NCBI GenBank assembly: GCA_964521405.1
Contig: CAZFRR010000133.1
Coordinates: 1-15,774 of the forward strand
Length of the DNA stretch: 15,774 nt
Direction of reading: 5' to 3'
DNA from: SG8-41 sp964521405
GTDB lineage: Bacteria; Pseudomonadota; Gammaproteobacteria; Burkholderiales; SG8-41
Below, one piece after another: positions 1-7,220 of this stretch. Within the stretch, counting starts at the first letter, position 1; each line of letters opens with the position of its first letter. The notes under the pieces were generated by a model that was not told where the DNA came from, did not search any database, and saw only the letters and a list, made by a program, of their open reading frames with translations. A program made the position numbers and the translations under genes.

Positions 1-1656
1 GCGCTGATGCGCGTGCTGGTGGACATGCTGGGGCGCGACGAGAATCAACTGCGGGTGGTGGCGCCGGATCTCGGCGGCGGTTTCGGGCCCAAGCTGGTGA
101 CTTATTCCGAGGATGTCGTCGTCACGCTCGCGGCGCTGATCGCAGGCTGTCCCGTCAAATGGATAGAGGACCGGCGCGAGCACTTCATCTCCACCACGCA
201 GGAGCGCGACCAGTACTGGGAAGTGGAGATCGCGGTAGACGCCGAGGCGCGCATCCTGGGCGTGCGCGGCTCGTTCATACACGATCACGGCGCCTATACG
301 GCGCGCGGCGTGAACCTCGGGCACAATTCGGCGGAGACGGTAACGCTGCCGTACGAGGTGCCCGCATACAAGATGACGGTCAGGCTCGCGCTGACCAACA
401 AGGTGCCGGTGACGCCGGTGCGCGGCGCCGGCCACCCGCAGGGAACGTTCGTCATGGAGCGGCTGCTCGATCGCGTGGCGCGCGAGCTGAAGCTCGACCG
501 CGCTGAAGTGCGGCGGCGCAACCTGATTCCCGCAGCCAAGATGCCCTACACCAAGCAGTTGAAGACCCGCGGCGGCATGCAGGTGGTGCTCGACAGCGGC
601 GACTATCCCAAGTGCCAGCAGGAGGCGTGCGCGCGGGCCGGCTGGGATGGCTTTCGCGTCCGGCAGGAAGCGGCGCGCAAGGAAGGCCGCTACATCGGCA
701 TCGGGCTGGCGAATTTCGTCAAAGGCACCGGCCGCGGGCCGTTCGAAGGCGTCACGGTGCGGATCGGCCCGTCGGGCAAGGTACTCGTCTATTCCGGCGC
801 CACGGCGATGGGGCAGAGCACGCGCACCATGCTGGCCCAGATCGTCGCGGAGCAGATCGGCGGCGACATGTCGAACATCTCCGTGACCACGGGCGATACC
901 GATGCCATCCCGATGGGCATAGGCGGGTCGAACAGCCGCCAGACCGTCACCGCCGGGTCTTCGGCGCATCTCGCCGCGAAAAAAGTGCGTCAGAAGGCGA
1001 TCAAGGTGGCCGCGCTCCTGCTCAAGGCGTCGGAGCAGGACCTCGAGATCGTGGGCGGCGAAGTCCGGGTGAAAGGCGCGCCTGACCTGAAAATCGGCCT
1101 GGGGCGTATCGCGCACACGGTCGCCGGCACGCCGGGGTACGCGCTGCCCGGCGAAGTGGAGCCGGGAATGGAAGCCACCGAGTATTTCGTGGTGGACGAC
1201 ATGGCTTACGCCAGCGGCACGGCGGTAGCGGAAGTCGAAGTGGACGTCGAAACCGGCGGCGTGAAGATACTCCGTTACGTCCTCGCGCACGATTGCGGTA
1301 CCATCCTCCATCCCGTGATCGTGGACGGCCAGATCCTCGGCGGCACCGCGCACGGCATCGGCAACGCGCTCTACGAGTGGATGGGCTTTGATGAAAACGG
1401 GCAGCCGGTCACCACCAATCTCGGCGAATACCTCCTGGTAACGGCGACCGAAATGCCGCCGGTGGAGATCATCCACCACGAGTCGCCGTCGCCGTTGAAC
1501 CCCCTCGGGGTGAAGGGCGTGGGCGAATGCGGCGTGGTGCCGGCGCCCGCGGCGATCATGTCCGCGATCGAGGATGCGCTGACACCGTTCGGCGTGCGCG
1601 TCACTCGGACGCCCCTGTTTCCGGCGGAGATCGTTGCCCTGATCAACAAGCAGTGA
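1..1656 (+). CDS. Xanthine dehydrogenase-family molybdopterin-binding (large) subunit, 5'-truncated by window edge
   Basis: The reading frame is open from base 1 and ends at TGA 1654-1656, giving about 551 residues. Family members are usually about 750-800 residues, so roughly the N-terminal third lies outside the window. The fragment opens with the family signature VVAPDLGGGFGPK. It then has PVRGAGHPQGTFVMERLLDR, where CoxL-type enzymes have their YRGAGRPE-like block, the cofactor-region motif GATAMGQSTRTM, and near the C-terminus VKGVGECG, whose Glu (codon near 1525) corresponds to the catalytic glutamate. These enzymes hydroxylate aldehydes, CO or N-heterocycles using molybdenum cofactor, normally with separate FAD and 2Fe-2S subunits. 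No such partner is downstream, so any partners would lie upstream. The CoxL Cys loop (AYXCSFR) is not in this part, and the substrate cannot be read from the sequence. The stop codon lies inside an AGTGACG repeat unit. Confidence 0.93.
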   Translation, partial: ALMRVLVDMLGRDENQLRVVAPDLGGGFGPKLVTYSEDVVVTLAALIAGCPVKWIEDRREHFISTTQERDQYWEVEIAVDAEARILGVRGSFIHDHGAYTARGVNLGHNSAETVTLPYEVPAYKMTVRLALTNKVPVTPVRGAGHPQGTFVMERLLDRVARELKLDRAEVRRRNLIPAAKMPYTKQLKTRGGMQVVLDSGDYPKCQQEACARAGWDGFRVRQEAARKEGRYIGIGLANFVKGTGRGPFEGVTVRIGPSGKVLVYSGATAMGQSTRTMLAQIVAEQIGGDMSNISVTTGDTDAIPMGIGGSNSRQTVTAGSSAHLAAKKVRQKAIKVAALLLKASEQDLEIVGGEVRVKGAPDLKIGLGRIAHTVAGTPGYALPGEVEPGMEATEYFVVDDMAYASGTAVAEVEVDVETGGVKILRYVLAHDCGTILHPVIVDGQILGGTAHGIGNALYEWMGFDENGQPVTTNLGEYLLVTATEMPPVEIIHHESPSPLNPLGVKGVGECGVVPAPAAIMSAIEDALTPFGVRVTRTPLFPAEIVALINKQ

Positions 1657-1720
1657 CGACTGACGGGTTGTACGTCACCATTATCTCGTCACCCTTATTC
1701 GTCACCCGTATCTCGTCACC
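1652..1720. repeat. GTGACG/CGTCAC heptamer-phased repeat between two convergent genes
   Basis: AGTGACG (1652-1658) and ACTGACG (1659-1665) are followed by four CGTCACC copies at 1673, 1687, 1700 and 1714, spaced 14, 13 and 14 bases. The second and fourth spacings hold an intervening ATTATCT- or CGTATCT-like heptamer. The left units contain the stop codon of the molybdenum hydroxylase, and the last right unit contains the stop (minus strand TGA, 1716-1718) of the MFS gene. GTGACG (1653-1658) and CGTCAC (1673-1678) can pair as a short stem, so a role as a two-way terminator is possible. There is no clear U-tract. Confidence 0.8.
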
Positions 1721-3077
1721 TCTTGTTGGTTAATGCGTCGAGCCGCCAAAGCTGGGCGCGCCAGCGCACGGCGATGAGCACGGTGAACGCGAGGCCGATC
1801 GCGCAATAGAGCGTGGCGGTGAACGGGTAGCCGAAGCTCGCGATCAGCGGGCCGGAGAGCAGGAGCCCCGGCAGGTTGCCGTAGATCGCCAGCATCCGTA
1901 TTCCCATGATGCGGCCGTGGAACTGCTTGTCCGAGGTGCGCAGCAGCAGCGCCGCCATCGGCACCAGCCCCAGGCTTTGCGCGCAGCCGGCGAGCACGAG
2001 GACCGGGATGCCGGCCGTGGGATGTTGCGTGTGCGCGAACGCGAAGAGCATTGCGTACCAGGCTGCGCAGAAGACGATCATCATGCGCCCCGGGCGGATG
2101 GCGCCGCCATGGCGGCTCAGCGCGATCGAGCCCAGCAGTGCGCCGAAAGCCGCGCTCGCGACCATGTAGCCGAGCGTCGTCTGGTCGGCGAGATAGACTT
2201 CCTTCGCGACGTAGGGCATCAGGCTGATGAACAGCGGGAACGCCGTCAGGTTGAGCAGGAAGGCGAGGCACATCATCGCGAAGAGATGCGGCGTGTTCCA
2301 GACATAGGCGAGGCCTTCCCTGAGGTCGCGCCAGGGCGAGGGACGCGCGGACTCGTTACCGGCGGAGCCGGCCGTTTGCGGGGAGCGCGTCGTGGTCCCC
2401 ACTGCGCTAACCTGGCCTTCTGCTGATGTATCGCGGGGACGCGCGGACTCGTTACCGGCGTCCCCGGCCGGACGGGACGCGGGACGCGCGCTGCCTCCTT
2501 TCAGGGTCAGCAGCGCGCTGATCGCGTACAGGCTCGCCACCACCACGTAAGCCGGTCCGATGCCGAGCGCCGCGACCAGTCCCGCGCCGGTCAGGGCGCC
2601 CACGATCCGGGCGGAGTCGAGGGTGGTGCGCTGGATGCTCATCGCTCCCATCAACTGGGCGCCCGGCATGGTTTCGCCGACCAGCGCGGCGCGCACCCCG
2701 ATGTCGGAAGGGCGCACCAGGCCCAACACCGTGGTGATGGCCAGCACCAGCGCCGGGTTGAGGAGATCCAGGAAAGCGAGAGTCATCAGGGTCGTCGCCA
2801 GCACGGCGAAGAGGCCCCGCATGGCGCAAAGCAGGTTGCGGTTGCCGACGCGGTCCCCCATCACGCCGAACATCGGCGCGAGCAGGGTGCCGACGTAGAG
2901 CAGGGAGGCGAACACCGTGAGCATGAAGACCGATTTCGTCTCGACCAGCACGTACCAGCCGAGGATCAGCGTCTCCATCTCGAACGCCCACGAAGTCGCC
3001 ATGTCGGCGGGCCACTGGAAGCGGAAGCTGCGGACCTGGAACGGCGCGAGCGTCGCGGCGCGGGGCGTCAAGCTCAA
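1716..3077 (-). CDS. MFS transporter (MFS_3 / DHA3-like)
   Basis: A 453-residue hydrophobic protein with two six-helix halves, the usual 12-TM major facilitator plan. The N-terminal half has the loop 2-3 motif GVMGDRVGNRN (MFS motif A: G-x-x-x-D-R-x-G-x-R) near residues 70-81. The general look (FRFQWPADMATSWAFEMETLILGW at the start) fits the MFS_3/EntS-like exporters, so export of a small hydrophobic compound is a fair guess, but the substrate is unknown. The first in-frame start is TTG at 3075-3077, with GAGG close upstream; a second TTG at 3071 and ATG at 3002 are alternatives, the last of which would cut into the first helix region. The central loop between helices 6 and 7 (about residues 195-248) is long, hydrophilic and Ala/Gly/Ser-rich. 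It contains a duplicated GNESARP peptide encoded by a 25-bp DNA repeat, which looks inserted. Transcribed away from the Bug gene on the right. Confidence 0.9.
   Translation of the reverse strand: MSLTPRAATLAPFQVRSFRFQWPADMATSWAFEMETLILGWYVLVETKSVFMLTVFASLLYVGTLLAPMFGVMGDRVGNRNLLCAMRGLFAVLATTLMTLAFLDLLNPALVLAITTVLGLVRPSDIGVRAALVGETMPGAQLMGAMSIQRTTLDSARIVGALTGAGLVAALGIGPAYVVVASLYAISALLTLKGGSARPASRPAGDAGNESARPRDTSAEGQVSAVGTTTRSPQTAGSAGNESARPSPWRDLREGLAYVWNTPHLFAMMCLAFLLNLTAFPLFISLMPYVAKEVYLADQTTLGYMVASAAFGALLGSIALSRHGGAIRPGRMMIVFCAAWYAMLFAFAHTQHPTAGIPVLVLAGCAQSLGLVPMAALLLRTSDKQFHGRIMGIRMLAIYGNLPGLLLSGPLIASFGYPFTATLYCAIGLAFTVLIAVRWRAQLWRLDALTNKR
2340..2460. repeat. 25-bp direct repeat pair inside the MFS central-loop coding sequence
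   Basis: The same 25 bases, beginning GGGACGCGCGGACTC, occur at 2340-2364 and 2436-2460. After three or four differing bases the match resumes as CCGGCCG. A further GGGACGCG lies at about 2474-2488. In the protein the two copies read as GNESARP at about residues 206-214 and 238-246, in the cytoplasmic loop between the two halves of the transporter. The reading frame is kept through the whole insert. Confidence 0.85.
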
Positions 3078-3092
3078 GTTGCCTCGACGCCA

Positions 3093-3130
3093 GTGATGAG
3101 TGCTGAGTGCTGGGTGCTGAGTGCCTGGTG
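3093..3130 (+). repeat. AGTGCTG heptamer array in divergent intergenic region
   Basis: Units in 7-base phase are AGTGCTG (3099-3105), AGTGCTG (3106-3112), GGTGCTG (3113-3119) and AGTGCCT (3120-3126), preceded by GTGATG. This is the same unit, in the opposite orientation, as the five CAGCACT copies at 7338-7372. It lies in the 200-bp gap between the divergent MFS and Bug genes, 16 bp from the MFS start. I see no convincing promoter in the remainder of the gap (3131-3264). Confidence 0.85.
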
Positions 3131-3277
3131 CAAAACCATTTTCTCCCTCAGACGGCTAAGATAGCGTGAGTTGCAGCGGGAGGCTAGCTCCGTTTGTGCG
3201 ATCGGAGTAGATTTCCACGAATCGAAAGCAACGACGTCGGGCAAACAAAACGGCGATTCTTGTCAGAGGAGATCACT

Positions 3278-4279
3278 ATGACCGCGACTTTGAAAAACGG
3301 GGTGGGACTGGCGGCGACGGTCTTGGCGGCGCTGGCTGCCGCGCTCGCTGCTGGCGGCACTCAGGCGCAGCCGGCCTGGAAGCCGCAGCGGGCGGTGGAG
3401 CTGATCGCCACCAACGCGCCCGGAGGAGGGTCCGACCGGATGCTGCGCATCATGTCGAAGATCCTGCAGGAAGGCCGCCAGACCGATACCCCGGCGAACG
3501 TGGTGAACAAGCCCGGTGGCGGCGGCAGCGTCGCTTACGCTTACCTCAACCTGCATCCGGGCGACGCCCATTTCCTGCTGCTCGGCTCGAAATCGCTGCT
3601 GACCAACAATATCGCTGGGAACGGGCCGAGCTACACCGAGATCACGCCCGTCTCGTTCCTGTTCGGCGAATACATCTCGGTGACGGTGAAGCCCGACTCG
3701 CCGCTGAAGAGCGGCAGGGACATGATCGAGCGCCTGAAGAAGGACCCCACGGCGTTGAGCTTCGGCATCGCGACCAGCCTCGGCAACCCGAACCACCAGG
3801 GCGTGGCCACGGCCTTGAAGGCGGCCGGCGTCGATATCAAAAAACTACGCACCGTCATCTTCCCGTCGGGCGGGGCGGCCAGCACCGCGATGCTCGGCGG
3901 CCACATCGACGTCGTGCCGATCACGGCCGCGTTCGCGGCGTCGATGGCGCGGCAGGGGCAGGTGCGCGTGCTCGCGGTGACTTCGCCGGTGCGCCTGACC
4001 GACGTGCTGTCCGACGTGCCGACGTGGCGCGAGCAGGGTTACGACGCCGTGGTGTCGAACTGGCGCGCCGTCTTCGGCCCGCGGGGCATGACGGAGCCGC
4101 AGACCGCCTACTGGGAGCAGTGGTTCGCCCGCTTCGTCGAGTCGGAGGAGTGGAAGAAGGAGCTCGAGGCCAATTTCTGGCGGAGCGAGTTTCTGCGCAG
4201 CGCCGAGACGCGCAAGTACCTGGAGCAGGACAACGTGCAGGTGAAGGCATTTTTGGTCGAGCTTGGCCTGGCCAGGTGA
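3278..4279 (+). CDS. Bug-family (TctC-like) tripartite tricarboxylate transporter receptor
   Basis: A 333-residue periplasmic binding protein. The start chosen is ATG 3278 because AGAGGAGA (about 3265-3272) sits at proper distance and the protein then opens with a Sec signal peptide: MTATLKN, a hydrophobic Ala/Leu stretch, and cleavage after the TQAQ region (about residue 30). An upstream in-frame extension to 3194 has no such support. The mature part has the Bug hallmarks: an AVELIATNAPGGGSDRMLR segment in place of the common PGGxxD, then NKPGGGGSVAYAYL, and a Venus-flytrap fold length typical for the family. Bug proteins capture carboxylates or related small organic anions for the TctAB permease, but no tctA/tctB gene is present, so this is an orphan receptor. 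The ligand is unknown. Immediately downstream begins a 9-base-unit repeat element in sense orientation. Confidence 0.9.
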   Translation: MTATLKNGVGLAATVLAALAAALAAGGTQAQPAWKPQRAVELIATNAPGGGSDRMLRIMSKILQEGRQTDTPANVVNKPGGGGSVAYAYLNLHPGDAHFLLLGSKSLLTNNIAGNGPSYTEITPVSFLFGEYISVTVKPDSPLKSGRDMIERLKKDPTALSFGIATSLGNPNHQGVATALKAAGVDIKKLRTVIFPSGGAASTAMLGGHIDVVPITAAFAASMARQGQVRVLAVTSPVRLTDVLSDVPTWREQGYDAVVSNWRAVFGPRGMTEPQTAYWEQWFARFVESEEWKKELEANFWRSEFLRSAETRKYLEQDNVQVKAFLVELGLAR

Positions 4280-4283
4280 GGCC

Positions 4284-4297
4284 GGTGACGAGTGAAG
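4284..4297 (+). repeat. GGTGACG-AGTGAAG unit after Bug stop
   Basis: Two heptamers of the GTGACG family (GGTGACG 4284-4290, AGTGAAG 4291-4297) begin five bases after the stop codon of the Bug gene, in sense orientation. They run straight into the 9-base-unit element that starts at 4301. Confidence 0.6.
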
Positions 4298-4300
4298 AGA

Positions 4301-4450
4301 GAAAAGCCTCACCGCGAAGGCCGCAAAGGCCGCGAAGGAAATGAACAGCCTCAACGCGAAGGCCGCAAAGGCCGCGAAGAAATAATAATTAAAACAAAGG
4401 TCGCGAAGACAGCGCCAAGTGGGTATCTGGATACGGGTTTGGAAATACAG
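4301..4450 (+). repeat. Left copy of inverted 9-mer-based repeat element
   Basis: Begins GAAAAGCCTCACCGC and contains runs of the 9-base unit GCGAAGGCC/GCAAAGGCC in two blocks (about 4313-4340 and 4354-4380). They are separated by the distinctive AACAGCCTCAACGCG. It then continues through AAGGTCGCGAAGAC...GCCAAGT (4399-4420) to GGAAATACAG (4441-4450). The same order of blocks, about 80-85% identical by eye with a few short indels, is found in reverse complement at 5695-5852. It lies directly downstream of the first Bug gene in sense orientation. Peptides read from it (REGRKGRE) are repeat translations, not a gene. Confidence 0.85.
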
Positions 4451-4516
4451 GGGCCGGTAGACTCATCTGTAGTAGTTGCGGCTTGATCTGACAGCCAGCG
4501 TCCGCTTACCCAAAGC

Positions 4517-4537
4517 AGCCACTCGTCACTCGATCAC
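4517..4537 (-). repeat. AGTGACG-family units overlapping the stop of the ABC binding-protein gene
   Basis: On the plus strand the heptamer-phased units are AGCCACT, CGTCACT (4524-4530) and CGATCAC. The central unit reads AGTGACG on the coding strand, and its TGA is the stop codon of the substrate-binding protein. Confidence 0.65.
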
Positions 4538-5512
4538 CCTTGTGGCCTGCACCAGTATCGATTGCGGAATCGTGATGCCCAGCGCTTTGGCGGTTTTCAG
4601 GTTTAGGACTAGCTCAAATTTGGTCGGCTGCTCAATCGGAAGCTCGCCAGGTTTCGCACCCTTGAGGATTTTGTCCACGTAGGCGGCGGCGCGCCGGAAA
4701 TTGTCATGCTGCAAGGGTCCATATGACATCAATCCACCCGCTTCTGCGAACTCATTTTGTGGAGAGATTGCCGGGAGCCGGGCGCGAATAGTGCGATCGA
4801 CAATTTCCTGGCGCTGGGCAGTCAGCAGTGAGCCCGTGATCATCATATAAGCATGGACGCCGAGTGCAGAGCCACGTTTGAAAGCCGGCTCGATATCGGC
4901 GGCTTGCCGCAATTCGATCGGGGTGACGCGGATTTTCAATTGGACGGCTGCCTTCTCAATCTCAGTTACCGGGGAAAGGCTGCCGAGGTTGACCGGCTCG
5001 AACAGTAGCACCACGTGCGTAATGTGTGGGAACGCCTCCTTGAGCAGTTGCAGCCGTTTGGCGCCGAGGTCCCGGGCCAAGTTCGTCAATCCCGTCGCGT
5101 TGCCCCCGGGCCGTTGCAGGCTCTCCACGACGCCGTGCGCCAAGGGATCCTGAACTATGGCGAACACGATCGGTATGGTCTTCGTTCTCTCGGCGAGCAA
5201 GCGGGTGCCCGCGTCCCCGGAGGTCAGCAGCAGATCAGGCTGGGTAGCGATCAGTTCGGCGGCCACGCCCGGCGCGGCCTGCACAACGCTGTTGGCGTAG
5301 CGGGCATCGATGATGTAGTCGCGCCCTTCGACCCAGCGCAGTTCGGCCATGCCCTGGCGAAATGCGGCGAGCCACCCGGCGTTGCTCTTGACCGTAGACC
5401 CGCTGAAATATCCGATATGCCGCACACGGCGCTCCCGCTGAGTCTGTGCGGCGAGCGGCGCTGTGAGAGCCACCGCGCCAAGCACAGCGAGAAGTTTGCG
5501 ACGATTGTTCAT
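4526..5512 (-). CDS. ABC transporter substrate-binding protein (PF04392-like), orphan
   Basis: A 328-residue secreted binding protein. ATG at 5512 is preceded by GAGGGGTAA, a usable ribosome site, and followed by a signal peptide (MNNRRKLLAVLGAVALTAPL, cleavage after AAQ near residue 23). The mature sequence has features of the ABC_sub_bind family: HIGYFSGS, a GRDYIIDARYA-like segment, IPIVFAIVQDPLAHG, SLQRPGGNATGLTN (the RPGGNxTG motif) and the C-terminal FELVLNLKTAKALGITIPQSIL. In this family the ligand is poorly known; some members bind aromatic amino acids or similar small molecules. No permease or ATPase gene is adjacent. A sampled 60-base stretch is about 55% GC against about 68% in the molybdenum hydroxylase, and the gene sits between inverted repeat copies; both hint at acquisition. 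Its stop TGA (4526-4528) lies in a CGTCACT unit. Confidence 0.9.
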   Translation of the reverse strand: MNNRRKLLAVLGAVALTAPLAAQTQRERRVRHIGYFSGSTVKSNAGWLAAFRQGMAELRWVEGRDYIIDARYANSVVQAAPGVAAELIATQPDLLLTSGDAGTRLLAERTKTIPIVFAIVQDPLAHGVVESLQRPGGNATGLTNLARDLGAKRLQLLKEAFPHITHVVLLFEPVNLGSLSPVTEIEKAAVQLKIRVTPIELRQAADIEPAFKRGSALGVHAYMMITGSLLTAQRQEIVDRTIRARLPAISPQNEFAEAGGLMSYGPLQHDNFRRAAAYVDKILKGAKPGELPIEQPTKFELVLNLKTAKALGITIPQSILVQATRVIE

Positions 5513-5535
5513 TTACCCCTCAATCTGGGCGCCTA

Positions 5536-5640
5536 TTATGCTCGCTTACGCCAAGGGCAGCAGATTTGCGATTCAGTGCCGGGTTTAAGGGTCTTGTTGG
5601 CGGCGAACGGCCGCTTCTGGCGAAAGCGGACATTGCCCAT
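5536..5640 (-). other. 34-codon ORF in the leader of the ABC binding-protein gene; probably translated repeat
   Basis: Minus-strand ATG at 5640 opens a 34-codon frame ending TAA at 5536, 23 bp before the binding-protein start. It reads MGNVRFRQKRPFAANKTL and so on, ending CCPWRKRA. Very similar peptides are, from memory, commonly seen as translated intergenic repeats in alphaproteobacterial genomes, so I do not think it is a real protein. The DNA contains a small stem, CCGCTT (5611-5616) with AAGCGG (5624-5629). The remainder of the gap, 5641-5694, shows nothing recognisable. Confidence 0.25.
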
Positions 5641-5694
5641 TAGATCAAGTCCTGGATACTGCAAATGCCGAGTTCAATAACTTTACCCGGGGAT

Positions 5695-5895
5695 CCGTAT
5701 TTCCACGATGTTTCCCATAACCGAGACTTGGCGTTGTCTTCGCGACCTTGGGTTGGTTTTCGATGAAGAATTCCTTTGCGGCCTTGGCGGCCTTCGCGTT
5801 GAGGCTGTTATTTTCCTCCGCGTCCTTGGCGTCCTTGGCGGTAAAGCTTTTCTTGTTCCTTCGTATTCTTGGCGGTCTTGGCGGTGAAGTTTTTC
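5695..5895 (-). repeat. Right copy of inverted 9-mer-based repeat element
   Basis: The reverse complement of 5695-5852 follows the left copy (4301-4450) block for block: GAAAAGC at the outer end (5846-5852), 9-base units CAAGGACGC/GAAGGCCGC, the AACAGCCTCAACGCG signature, AAGGTCGCGAAGAC...GCCAAGT ending at 5726, and GGAAATACGG at 5695-5704. Beyond 5852 a further 40 bases of CTTGGCGGT-type 9-mers continue to about 5895. Read on the minus strand it lies immediately downstream of the LVIVD gene (stop 5919), again in sense orientation. The peptide TAKDAKDAEENNSLNAKAAK read from it is a repeat translation. Confidence 0.85.
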
Positions 5896-5918
5896 GGCCA
5901 GTTAACTGACTGCACAAC

Positions 5919-7205
5919 TCAGCTGCCCATTTCGAGAATATCGAAACCGCAATTGCGGTCGACGAGGTAAACCAGGCCGCGGGCATCGACCTCGACGTCG
6001 TTGGTCTGCGGCGCCTTCGCTCCGCCGCACGGCTCCGGGATGTACCAGCCTACTTCCTCCGGCGCGAGCGGGTCGCGGAAGTCCACCACCCGCAGCCCGC
6101 CGGAAAACCACGCGCAGTACGCCAGCGTGCCTTCGATGTGTTCCTGGAACTGGTGCGCGCCGAAGCGCCCGCCCTTCCGCGCGTAAGGCGTGTCGAGCTC
6201 GCTCACCTGGAAGTGACCGAGCGGCCGGATGTTCGCGAGATCGCCGACGTCGAACAACCACAACCCGGCGGGAATCCGGCCGGGATGGCGCCCGTGCGCC
6301 TCGTCCATCACGATCGCCACGTCGCGCCCCGCGACCGGGTGCGGCACGCGCAGCACGGTATGCGTGGGATCGGTGATCGGGGGATGGTAGTTGTAGGAGC
6401 CGACGGTGCGCGGGCGCGCGATGTCGGAGACGTCGATTACGCGCAGCCCCGCGTTGAAACAGCCGGCCCACAAGTGATCGCCGCAGCGCATGGCGTGATG
6501 CAGGTGCCAGTCCTCGTACGGACCCTCCGGCGTCTCGCCCCCCGCGATGTGCTGGCCGGGCAGCCACCAGCGTGAGACCTCCTTTGGCTGCGCCGGATTC
6601 CTCACTTCGTAGTTGATCAAGATGTTGCCGCCGTAGCCGTCCATACCCGTGGAGATATAGGCGTAGTTTTCGTCGACGTCGAAGCGGTGCGCGCCGACGC
6701 CGCCGGTGCGGATGTGCGCGATTCTCCGCGGCTTAGCGATGTTCGAGATATCCCAAACGCGGATGCCGGCATTCGGGAAGCCGTCGCGGCTCCATGCTTC
6801 GAGCTGGGCGAGCTGCGACGGCGTGACTTTGATCCTGTCGGCGAGCTCGGCGGCGGTCGGCGCGCGCCCGAGCGCCTGCTCCATGTCGGCGCGCGTCCTG
6901 GCGAGTCGCACCGCCTTGGCGGCAAAGCGCCGGCTCGGCCGCTCGACGTTGGTGTACATAATGTCGCCGACGACGCGCACCTTGTGGCTGTGCTCGTCCG
7001 AGCGATCGAGCCTGATCTCCGCCACTACCCGCGGCTGCCGCGGATCCGACACGTCCACGATCGTCGTGCCGTGCGGCGGGTCCATGTGACCGAGAAAAGC
7101 ATGACGGCCCTGCACCACCACCTGGCCGGCGCCCGGCAGGTCGAGATGCCCGAGCCGTTTCATGCGGTGGGCCAGCGTTGAAGCCGACGTGACCGGGGTG
7201 TCCAT
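5919..7205 (-). CDS. LVIVD-repeat beta-propeller protein with a sigma-70-region-3-like insert
   Basis: A 428-residue protein. ATG 7205 is chosen because AAAGGAA lies just upstream; the frame extends further (to 7295) only through heptamer repeats. No signal peptide is visible, so it is probably cytoplasmic. At least six LVIVD-type blades can be read, e.g. TTIVDVSDPRQPRVVAEI (residues 47-64), GIRVWDISNIAKPRRIAHI (147-165), GLRVIDVSDIARPRTVGSY, GLWLFDVGDLANIRPLGHF and GLRVVDFRDPLAPEEVGWY. Together they suggest a propeller. Conserved His/Asp/Glu-rich loops (DRSDEHSHK, EDWHLHHAM, MDEAHGRHPGR, GAHQFQEH) might bind metal or a ligand. Between blades 1 and 2, residues about 104-137 read ALGRAPTAAELADRI...LAQLE, closely resembling the helix-turn-helix of sigma-70 region 3. 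The function is unknown. Related proteins may be mis-annotated as sigma factors because of that segment. Confidence 0.88.
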   Translation of the reverse strand: MDTPVTSASTLAHRMKRLGHLDLPGAGQVVVQGRHAFLGHMDPPHGTTIVDVSDPRQPRVVAEIRLDRSDEHSHKVRVVGDIMYTNVERPSRRFAAKAVRLARTRADMEQALGRAPTAAELADRIKVTPSQLAQLEAWSRDGFPNAGIRVWDISNIAKPRRIAHIRTGGVGAHRFDVDENYAYISTGMDGYGGNILINYEVRNPAQPKEVSRWWLPGQHIAGGETPEGPYEDWHLHHAMRCGDHLWAGCFNAGLRVIDVSDIARPRTVGSYNYHPPITDPTHTVLRVPHPVAGRDVAIVMDEAHGRHPGRIPAGLWLFDVGDLANIRPLGHFQVSELDTPYARKGGRFGAHQFQEHIEGTLAYCAWFSGGLRVVDFRDPLAPEEVGWYIPEPCGGAKAPQTNDVEVDARGLVYLVDRNCGFDILEMGS

Positions 7206-7220
7206 GCGTGTTCCTTTTAT

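Noticed and set aside
4292..4486. 64-residue plus-strand frame with REGRKGRE repeats
   Set aside because: Translation of the left copy of the same DNA repeat; the copy at 5695-5895 is read in a different frame, so no protein is being conserved.
5645..5986. 113-residue minus-strand frame with TAKDAKDAEE and NAKAAKAAKE
   Set aside because: The Lys/Ala repeats are translation of the 9-base DNA repeat element and the frame overlaps the LVIVD 3' end.
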